From Planctomycetota bacterium (GTDB taxonomy: Bacteria > Planctomycetota > Planctomycetia > Pirellulales > Thermoguttaceae): a DNA stretch of 16,061 nt. The position numbers were made by a program, and so were the translations under genes. The notes below the pieces were generated by a model. It did no database searches. It saw nothing but the letters and a program-made list of their open reading frames with translations, and was not told the origin of the DNA. Position 1 is the first letter of the stretch, and the number at the start of each line of letters is the position of its first letter. The stretch is taken from the NCBI GenBank assembly GCA_021784975.1, contig JAJYGU010000287.1, forward strand, positions 1 through 16,061, given 5' to 3'. Positions 7,409-14,218 of the stretch are shown here, piece after piece.

Positions 7409-10400
7409 CTTTCTGCTTCTCCGTGTTGGTCAGATGAACGTCATTGACCCGCTCGCCGACGAACTGGTTGCCTTTCCAGAACCAAGGGAACTGCTCCCGG
7501 TCGCGCTCCGGCTCTTTCCCGCGATCCTTGGTCCATTTGATGTTGGGGTTCTTCCGCAGGATGCCCGCCTCGACAAACGGCCGGATGTTCACCCGCACGC
7601 CGTCGTTCAGGTCCGGGTTCCAACCGATAGGCTGTTCGTGGAGCGGCTTCCAGCGGACGAAGATGTCGTAGGGCGGCTCCCCGATCAGAATCAGCTTGAG
7701 CTTCTCCTGCAACGCCTGCGCGGCAGCCAGGCGCAGGTCGGCCCCGGCCTTGCCCGCCTTTGCCTCGGCGCTTTGGGCCTTGATCCAGTCGCCCAGGTAC
7801 GAGTACGCGAGGTTCTCCAGCGCCTTGTTCGTGAGCTTGTGGTAGTTCACCATGCAGGCGAAACCATCCTTGCGTCCGTCCCAGATATGCCAAATGAACG
7901 GTCGGTTGTGGAACAGCTTACAGTGCTGCTCGAAGAAGGCGTTGCGGAGCCAGTCGTCGAGCGTGGTGCCCGGCTTGCAGTCGGCTTCGGTCAGCAGATC
8001 ATGCAAGAGTGAGTTCGACCACTCCGGGCCATAGGCCACCTGCAAGACTTCAAGGAGCCTCTCAGCGGCGGGCAATTCGGCGCGAACGCCAGGGATGCAA
8101 ACAATGCCATCGTCGTCGGCAAAGCGGAGCAGTTCATCGCAGCGATGGACTAACTCTTTCGCTTGCGTGCTGAGCCGCATCGTCGGGTCAAGTTCCGGCG
8201 GCCATTGATAGCCCAGAAGCCGCGCGGCGGCCACTTGAAGAGGTGCCGTGGATCGCTCCGGCCGGCCGTGAAAGAGCCATTGGGTCGGATCGTCGCTTTC
8301 CGGCTCCGGCAATCCGTTCTGCTGCTCCTCTGCGATCGCCTGCCAGTACGCGAGGTCAAATCGCACCTTCAGCAAGGTTGCGTTCATAACCTTCAACGAC
8401 TGGTCAATCTCGCGTACCGCCTGATTGAAATCTTCGGACTTACAGAAGTGCCAGATTGCACTTAGTTTCTCTGTCGATTTAGGCCAAACAATAGCGCAGT
8501 TGTTGTCGAACGACTCCCCTGTGTACATTGTTACGGGCAATGAACGCATTAGACTGACCACCACGCCGTTCTTCCCCCACGCATCTTCGCCTTGGATGCT
8601 TGCCAGTCCCAACGACGCAAACTCTGCGAGCTGGCCGGCACCACGTTCCCAAAGAAGCACACACTCCCGTCCGCCAAAATTCTCTGTATTATCGACGCTG
8701 CTCTGATGAAACCGCCATTCGCTACCTAGAGTTGGAAGTTCCGGGAAATATCGAACGAACCTCTCCTTGTCTGCGGTACGAAGACCGTAACGGCTCTCGG
8801 CATACGCGCTCAGCAACTCACCGCTACATCTGGCTGCCAGCACAACGCGAGCGTCTGGATTCTCAAGCTGTTTCAGTTGGTTAACGGCGTTGACAACAGA
8901 GCATCGCAACGCTTGATCCTTACCTTTGGCGCAATCTTCATCGCTTACGTCCAAACCGGAGAAGGTGTGCTCTAACGTGGGAGAGCCAGCGCCGAATATG
9001 CCCAGCGAAATAAAAGCTCCAGCAGCCTGGCTACTAACAAATCCGCCCTCGCCAAGAATACCGAGAAGTAAAACCTGCCATTTTTCCAGAAAAGCTACTC
9101 GGAATCGCTTGTAGCGTGGCATGAACAACCACCCTTGAGGGCTGACAATTCCGACTACACCACCGGCGCACACCAGTGATGCAAATCGCTCAAGAAAAGT
9201 CGTTGCAATATCATGCTTCCCCAAGCTCAAGTTCTGATCTATATATTCGCACAGAGTTTGGCATTGTCTTCCGCGAGCAAGGTATGGCACATTCGTGGCG
9301 ATCAGCGCGTATTCTCCGGCCAGAAGCTCGGCGGCTCTTGCCATACCGGCGGCGGCAACGGCCCGCTCGTGCGCGTCGTCGTCTTGTTCGGCTGTGAGGG
9401 CAGCGGCCAGATAAGGCTGCAATGTCTCGTAATCGGCGCTAATCAGGTCGGCCGGCAGTTGGTTTGGATCAATGAGCGAGCCGAGCGTCGGGGCGTTAGA
9501 GAACAGCGAGTAGAGATTCCGCAATCCATTCAGGATCGGCTCTCGCGAAAGCACCGACATCGGCCTACCCGATTGCTCGGCCAATTTCAACCATTCTGTC
9601 TCGGTAGCTTGAGGCCCGATGCCTGTGCAAGCGATGTTCAGCGGTGGCAACTGGCGAAAACCGAGCGGGTGCTCGTCGTCGCCAGGATATTTCCATGCAG
9701 CAAGCGCTAAGGCAAACGCAGCGATCTGCGTGCAGCGCGGATCGAGTTCGAGGCCGAACAGGTTTTCGCGCAGTACGGCATCGCAGGCGGACCGAGCCGA
9801 AAGCCCCTCGTCGTGCATCCGTAGCGGCACCAGAAGACTGAAAGCGGCGACTAAGAAGTGCCCACTTCCGCAGCACGGGTCCAGCAGCTTGAACTCCTTC
9901 AGCGTCTTCGGCCAGCCGTCGAACGTGCCGGCCGCCGGGGTTCCGTCGTCTCGCCAGCGAAAATACTCCATTTCCACGGGCGCTCGGCCTGCGGGCACGC
10001 CCGCGCCGTCCGGCGGACCCTTGATTTTGTGTCGGGCGCACCACCAGGCCCCGAGCGTGTTGTGCAGCAAGAACTGCACCATGTAGTGCTCGGTGAATAG
10101 CTGCGTGACGGCCGGCAGAGTCCGCCCGTCGATCTTCTCACCGCTCTTGTTCACTTCGTCCTTCTTCTTGCTCTGCCAGAACTGGTAGACCCAGCCGAGG
10201 CTGTCGTCGGCGCAGAAAACCTCGGCGGGCAAGCCGTTGACCAGCTTTTCCAGCGGCAGCCGGTCGTTGGCCGGAAACTCGATCTCCAACAGCACGTCGT
10301 CGGTGCGGAAAATCTGCGGGAGCATCTTGCTGGCATAGCGAGCGGCCAGGACAAAGCCGTTCGCCGCGGCCCTCACCCCCTGCCCCTCTCCCGGAGTACC

Positions 10401-10775
10401 GGGCGAGGGGAGAGCCGCCGCCAACTCGTCGCACTCGGCGAGGCTTACCGCAACGCCATCGGGGTGCATGAGCAGATGGTTCTCGGCCAGGAACCGAGCG
10501 AAGAGCATCCGGTGCCAGTATTCGTAAGCGAGTTCCTGCGTGAGTTGGTCGATGCCCTGCGTCTTGTTCGCGTTGCGCACGTCGCCAAGCTGCCGGCCCC
10601 GTGCCCGAAGCCGGTTCCGCAGATCGCGCTCGTCGGCCGAAAAGTGGCGGAACGGCTCGGCCGCGTCTACCGCCCGCTTTTGCAATGCCGAGCGCGCAGC
10701 GGCCTCGGCCAGGTCGCGGGCCTTCTGGCAGACGCAATCAAGGTCAGAGCGGAGCTTGGAATTAAGTACGGGCAT
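7386..10775 (-). CDS. pglX: PglX, BREX adenine-specific DNA methyltransferase
   Basis: A 1129-residue protein. The ATG at 10773-10775 is chosen because GAGGG stands 8 nt upstream; a GTG 15 nt further up would sit on this ribosome site. Landmarks: GWVYQFWQSKKKDEVN (about 194-209) and LPAVTQLFTEHYMVQF (220-235), typical of PglX; methyltransferase motif I LDPCCGSGHFL (298-308); motif IV as TNVPYLARGRQ (494-504), where NVPY replaces the usual NPPY. As I remember, this variant occurs in a PglX subfamily. The product methylates adenine in a non-palindromic site, marks host DNA and is also needed for phage exclusion. Oddities: residues 122-135 (LPSPGTPGEGQGVR) come from an inserted palindrome; nt 8400-9300 have lower GC than the flanks; and the final residues (GRSGFPA) and stop are supplied by a REP copy. 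It lies 51 bp after the AIPR gene and is probably in the same transcript. Confidence 0.93.
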   Translation of the reverse strand: MPVLNSKLRSDLDCVCQKARDLAEAAARSALQKRAVDAAEPFRHFSADERDLRNRLRARGRQLGDVRNANKTQGIDQLTQELAYEYWHRMLFARFLAENHLLMHPDGVAVSLAECDELAAALPSPGTPGEGQGVRAAANGFVLAARYASKMLPQIFRTDDVLLEIEFPANDRLPLEKLVNGLPAEVFCADDSLGWVYQFWQSKKKDEVNKSGEKIDGRTLPAVTQLFTEHYMVQFLLHNTLGAWWCARHKIKGPPDGAGVPAGRAPVEMEYFRWRDDGTPAAGTFDGWPKTLKEFKLLDPCCGSGHFLVAAFSLLVPLRMHDEGLSARSACDAVLRENLFGLELDPRCTQIAAFALALAAWKYPGDDEHPLGFRQLPPLNIACTGIGPQATETEWLKLAEQSGRPMSVLSREPILNGLRNLYSLFSNAPTLGSLIDPNQLPADLISADYETLQPYLAAALTAEQDDDAHERAVAAAGMARAAELLAGEYALIATNVPYLARGRQCQTLCEYIDQNLSLGKHDIATTFLERFASLVCAGGVVGIVSPQGWLFMPRYKRFRVAFLEKWQVLLLGILGEGGFVSSQAAGAFISLGIFGAGSPTLEHTFSGLDVSDEDCAKGKDQALRCSVVNAVNQLKQLENPDARVVLAARCSGELLSAYAESRYGLRTADKERFVRYFPELPTLGSEWRFHQSSVDNTENFGGRECVLLWERGAGQLAEFASLGLASIQGEDAWGKNGVVVSLMRSLPVTMYTGESFDNNCAIVWPKSTEKLSAIWHFCKSEDFNQAVREIDQSLKVMNATLLKVRFDLAYWQAIAEEQQNGLPEPESDDPTQWLFHGRPERSTAPLQVAAARLLGYQWPPELDPTMRLSTQAKELVHRCDELLRFADDDGIVCIPGVRAELPAAERLLEVLQVAYGPEWSNSLLHDLLTEADCKPGTTLDDWLRNAFFEQHCKLFHNRPFIWHIWDGRKDGFACMVNYHKLTNKALENLAYSYLGDWIKAQSAEAKAGKAGADLRLAAAQALQEKLKLILIGEPPYDIFVRWKPLHEQPIGWNPDLNDGVRVNIRPFVEAGILRKNPNIKWTKDRGKEPERDREQFPWFWKGNQFVGERVNDVHLTNTEKQKGRSGFPA
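10371..10416. repeat. Small palindromic insert inside the pglX coding region
   Basis: At 10383-10410 the sequence folds into a 12-bp stem (CCCCTC-t-CCCGG / CCGGG-c-GAGGGG, one mismatch) with loop AGTA. It is read in frame as LPSPGTPGEGQGVR within an alanine-rich join (AAA...RAAAN). This kind of low-complexity CCCTCACCCC...GGGCGAGGGG palindrome is a recurrent intergenic repeat in several GC-rich bacteria. The exact ends are uncertain; GCCGC occurs on both sides and could be a duplicated target. Confidence 0.65.
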
Positions 10776-10783
10776 CAATCGAA

Positions 10784-10788
10784 CCCTC
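10784..10788 (-). promoter_or_regulatory. Shine-Dalgarno site of pglX
   Basis: GAGGG on the minus strand, 8 nt before the ATG at 10773-10775. It decides for this ATG over the GTG at 10788-10790, which overlaps the site. Confidence 0.6.
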
Positions 10789-10826
10789 ACGTCGCCAACG
10801 GATTGCTAATGGAAGCAGACATACGA

Positions 10827-12575
10827 TCATGCCTTCGACTTCCCCCGCGTGACTTTGCCTTTGACCGGCGCTGTCGTCCGGTCACTCCTCATGGCCGGGT
10901 CAGTGGTCACCTTTTCCGATAGCGTTTTGCACTTCGTCGCATTTTTGAAAAGGCTATTCGTGTACGCCCCTGGGAACTCCTTCTCGACGTGCGTGAAGAG
11001 CACGTCCAAGACGCTCGGCGTCATCGTCTGCGATTTTGCCTTAGCCTCGTCAAAGTCAATCTGCGAACTGTCGAACGAATCGACGCCAATTAGCCTACAG
11101 ACGTGATGGAGGACAAAGCGATTGCCATGCACCGCGACCATACGCTGGCGGCCAGACTTAGCGTCCTGCTCCTGCTTGAGAGTGGTGTCCACTATGCGGA
11201 GGATTTCAACAAGACGCCACATTCTGAGGGCGGTAAGGCTCCCGTTAAAAAGCAGCTTGTAGGGTGGCCTTGCGATGTCCTCCCACAGCTTGCCGACCTC
11301 CCGTTTCGCTTGGACGGCCAGCGATATGTCTTCACTGGCACAAGCAAGGGCTACCGTCGCTTCCTCAATCGTGCAGCCATCCGCCGGTGAGCCTGGCGTA
11401 TCGCCGGATTTGTAGAAGTAGGTCTTGCCAAGCTCAAGCTGGAGTTCTTTTCGGAGCCGTTCTTGCTCGGGGTCTAACGCCGCGAAGTCACGACGCTCTA
11501 TTCGATTCTGAGTGTTCGCCGCGCGCGTAATATTGGTGCCAAATCCCTCGGGGCACCTCGCCAACGAAATCAGCCGAACGCCAACGCGAGCATTGCCCAG
11601 AGCGTCGGGGTTGGTTCCGGCTGTCTCCCCAATGCACCCGACTGTTTGCGCCCCGTTGACAACGCTGACGCCTTCGCAAACGAACACGCCAGAGGTTCGC
11701 TTGCTGCCCCCCAAAGCCTTCTTCTGGATGCTATTGCAGAGGATTGTGATGCCGTTGTTGAAGTACCAGAACTTCGCCGGCTCATGCGAGAGGGTCTCCT
11801 TGATGCCTTCATTCACCTCTGTACTGCCGGTGAATTTTCGCAGGTTCTTTGTGAAAAGAAGCTGTTGATGCTCCGTCCACCAACGCCCAATGTCTGCGGC
11901 TTCGACTTGGCCGTAGTAGGCGGGATATGGCTGCTTGCACTGACCCCATTCGTGCAGCATCACTTCGAGCTTGATCGAACTCCCCTCAGCATCGGAACTG
12001 ATGGCCTTGTGCAACTCCGTTTGAGTGAGGAGCGTTGTAGATGCGATGTTCGTAGCGTCATTGATCTCATTCAGCAAGTCGGTCAGAGGACGCTTGGCGT
12101 GGGTGGAGAGTTGTTGGACGCCGGTGTGGGCGAGCACAAGATGAACTCGCAAGGTCGGCTCGTCCAGTGCCATGAGGACTGTAGCCTTTTTAGCCATGAC
12201 CTTCGCATTGAAGCGAGAGAAGTTTGCATCCAAGAGATCACGGACACCTTGGACGAACTTCATCACATCCGCCGATTCGACAGACCCCTGGCCGTTCCTA
12301 TGCCATTTGGATTGGACGAGATAGAGGAGTCTGTCATCCTGATCGTAGTAGATCGCGTCGATTCCGTTATCGTCAAAAGAGTCGGTGACGGCGGCAGCGG
12401 CAATACTGGAATCGAGTTTCGCCAGGACCACGAGTGAATACGCAGCCTGGGTGCGGGTGTGAAATGCATCGTTCACCTCGTCTTGGTGCCTGCCCTGGTA
12501 GTCGGCCATATCGACCAGGGATTGGAACTCTCTGTCGAAGAACTTCGTGATGTGGCGAATATGGACGATGCTCAT
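10827..12575 (-). CDS. AIPR-family abortive-infection protein with PD-(D/E)XK-like nuclease motif
   Basis: A 582-residue protein. The start ATG at 12573-12575 (MSIVHIRHITKFF) has a modest ribosome site, GGCGAG, 8 nt upstream. A longer reading to 12836 only overlaps brxC out of frame. The N-terminal region has a restriction-nuclease-like motif: DDNGIDAIYYD (D73) and LVQSKW (Q88, K90), i.e. D...QxK in place of ExK. The AIPR domain (Pfam AIPR, abortive phage infection) is marked by WYFNNGITILCNS (270-282) and SVVNGAQT (304-311). AIPR proteins are linked to phage resistance and are common in defence islands. It lies 62 bp after brxC and 51 bp before pglX in the same direction, so it is probably cargo of the BREX operon. 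GC content in the lines I counted (about 52-57%) is lower than in brxC, consistent with separate acquisition. Its target is unknown. Confidence 0.88.
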   Translation of the reverse strand: MSIVHIRHITKFFDREFQSLVDMADYQGRHQDEVNDAFHTRTQAAYSLVVLAKLDSSIAAAAVTDSFDDNGIDAIYYDQDDRLLYLVQSKWHRNGQGSVESADVMKFVQGVRDLLDANFSRFNAKVMAKKATVLMALDEPTLRVHLVLAHTGVQQLSTHAKRPLTDLLNEINDATNIASTTLLTQTELHKAISSDAEGSSIKLEVMLHEWGQCKQPYPAYYGQVEAADIGRWWTEHQQLLFTKNLRKFTGSTEVNEGIKETLSHEPAKFWYFNNGITILCNSIQKKALGGSKRTSGVFVCEGVSVVNGAQTVGCIGETAGTNPDALGNARVGVRLISLARCPEGFGTNITRAANTQNRIERRDFAALDPEQERLRKELQLELGKTYFYKSGDTPGSPADGCTIEEATVALACASEDISLAVQAKREVGKLWEDIARPPYKLLFNGSLTALRMWRLVEILRIVDTTLKQEQDAKSGRQRMVAVHGNRFVLHHVCRLIGVDSFDSSQIDFDEAKAKSQTMTPSVLDVLFTHVEKEFPGAYTNSLFKNATKCKTLSEKVTTDPAMRSDRTTAPVKGKVTRGKSKA

Positions 12576-12637
12576 GTGACTGTCTCGCCGATGTGTATGG
12601 TTCGGGCTATTGGACTGGATGATCGAAACGGATTTAG

Positions 12638-14215
12638 TCAGATGATGACCGGCCCATCCTTGAGCTTCTCGCGGATGTACTGCTCGGCCGCCCCGAGCCA
12701 CGCCTTCAAGTCGTCGTCGCCGGTGATAGTCCCACTCGGCAGCTTGATGGGCCGGGCCTTGGGTTCCAGCAGTTTGGCGGCGGCGGCCAGCGCATTGGCA
12801 AACCGAGTCGGCAGGGCATCGCAGAGGTTCGACCATTCCTTGAGCTTCGTCGTGTTGAGCGTGCCCAGAACCTCTTCGGTGCTGCCGACCGCGATGCCCG
12901 GCAGGTCTTCAAGCTGGTGCTGTGCGATGATCTGCTTTTGCTGGTCCGGGGCGATCTTCTGCCATACGGGCGCGGCGTCGAGTGCGGCCAAGCCGCCTTG
13001 GTAAGCGGTCTTGCAGCGGCAATGGACTTCGTTCAGTGCATCGCGCAGCGCCTGGGTAAGCCGGTCCACTAGACCCGGTGTGGGGTCGGGATCAGCCAAC
13101 AGGCAGCGGTTTTGCCCGATGGCGTCGATTTCGGGCCGCACCGTGGCCGCTATTGGCAGATCGGCCCCGTGGTCCAGGAGCCTCTTGAGGTCGCGCCATC
13201 GCGGTTCGCGCTTGGCGATCAATTCCTTCCGTTTCCGCCAATCGCCGATCTCTTTGGTCAACTGGTCCTTGGCGTCGAAGATCGCCTTCAGTTGGTCGTT
13301 GCCCGCCCGGTTGGCAAGATCGTCTAAATGCGTCGTCGTCGGGTACTTGGACAATGGCGGATTGCCGCCAGCATCCGTGGCAAGCGACCTCATGCGGGCG
13401 ATGAACTCCGGGGCGTCGGCCGATTCCTGCCCCGGCAGCGTCGTCAGGCCGACATTCTTGAACACACTGCGGATGCCGATCAGTTGAACCGTGGTGAGCT
13501 TGATGCTTTCCTGCCGGAACTCGACCGCCGTAATGTTCTTGCGATCCAGTTTCTTGACGGTCAGGGTTTCCGATCCGCTGCGGGCCTGGACCATGCCCGC
13601 ACCGACCAGGACCATGAGGCCGCCGTCAATCGCGTCGATAGGCCAACCGAAGTTCTGCCCTTGGAACTGTTTGCGGACATCGCTCCCCTTCTTGCCGCTG
13701 CCCACGAAACCGAGGATGGCCGAGCAGACCGGCTGCGCGTCAGGATCGCTTTTGTGGCCGACCGCAGAGAGTGCATCGCCGTCGCCCTTCTTGGCCCGCT
13801 CGATAACCTTGTGCCACTCGGGCGAATCGGCCAGGTGGAACTGCGGAAAGAGCCGGTCGAGACAGGCTTTCGCGGCGTCCTGCACCTTTGTCTCCAAGAG
13901 CATCCCCTGGACGGCATCGCCGCCGGCAATGTAAACGGTGGTTTCGTTCAGGATGTCGTTGATTAGATCGTCGCGGGTTCGCCGCGCCTGTTCCTGGCGG
14001 GTCTCCATCGCCTTGCGGGCTTCGATGCCTTCGTCGGTGTCGGGGTTGCCCTTCAATTGCAGTGTGGTCGTGGCGGCATAGTAGCTGGCAATCGCCCGCT
14101 TGAGTTCCTCCGCCTTACTCTTGGGGATGAACCCGTAGACGACTGCCGACGAGTCGCCGGCTACTTGGGCGTCGCCCAGGACCGTTTTGTCATCGACTTC
14201 CCAACCGTCCCGAAT
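12638..14215 (-). CDS. brxC: BrxC, C-terminal part downstream of an in-frame TGA
   Basis: Directly after the TGA at 14216-14218 the same frame continues as IRDGWEVDDKTVLGD and runs to the natural stop at 12638-12640, ending in AEQYIREKLKDGPVII, a typical BrxC/PglY C-terminus. There is no frameshift, so the two parts were one gene. No ATG or GTG occurs in frame in the first 53 codons. The first possible start is a TTG at 14054-14056 with no ribosome site, then an ATG near 14008, so independent translation looks poor. The part is rich in predicted helices (for example METRQEQARRTRDDLINDI) and holds no catalytic motif I recognise. If the TGA is real, this half is probably not made or only by re-initiation. 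Confidence 0.85.
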   Translation of the reverse strand: MRDGWEVDDKTVLGDAQVAGDSSAVVYGFIPKSKAEELKRAIASYYAATTTLQLKGNPDTDEGIEARKAMETRQEQARRTRDDLINDILNETTVYIAGGDAVQGMLLETKVQDAAKACLDRLFPQFHLADSPEWHKVIERAKKGDGDALSAVGHKSDPDAQPVCSAILGFVGSGKKGSDVRKQFQGQNFGWPIDAIDGGLMVLVGAGMVQARSGSETLTVKKLDRKNITAVEFRQESIKLTTVQLIGIRSVFKNVGLTTLPGQESADAPEFIARMRSLATDAGGNPPLSKYPTTTHLDDLANRAGNDQLKAIFDAKDQLTKEIGDWRKRKELIAKREPRWRDLKRLLDHGADLPIAATVRPEIDAIGQNRCLLADPDPTPGLVDRLTQALRDALNEVHCRCKTAYQGGLAALDAAPVWQKIAPDQQKQIIAQHQLEDLPGIAVGSTEEVLGTLNTTKLKEWSNLCDALPTRFANALAAAAKLLEPKARPIKLPSGTITGDDDLKAWLGAAEQYIREKLKDGPVII

Positions 14216-14218
14216 TCA
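14216..14218 (-). other. brxC: In-frame TGA interrupting brxC
   Basis: The frame reads ...DGTAVPV-TGA-IRDGWEVDD... with family-like sequence on both sides in the same frame. TGA also ends brxC, the AIPR gene, pglX and brxL at sensible places, so a general recoding of TGA is unlikely. It is either a point nonsense mutation (probably from TGG, Trp) or a sequence error. Confidence 0.9.

Noticed and set aside
12576..12836. Longer start for the AIPR gene (at 12836)
   Set aside because: The extra 87 residues are low-complexity, overlap brxC out of frame and lack family sequence; the ATG at 12575 begins the conserved part.
14216..14218. TGA read as tryptophan through an altered genetic code
   Set aside because: Four other genes in the window end at TGA in the expected place, so standard termination holds; a point change or error is simpler.
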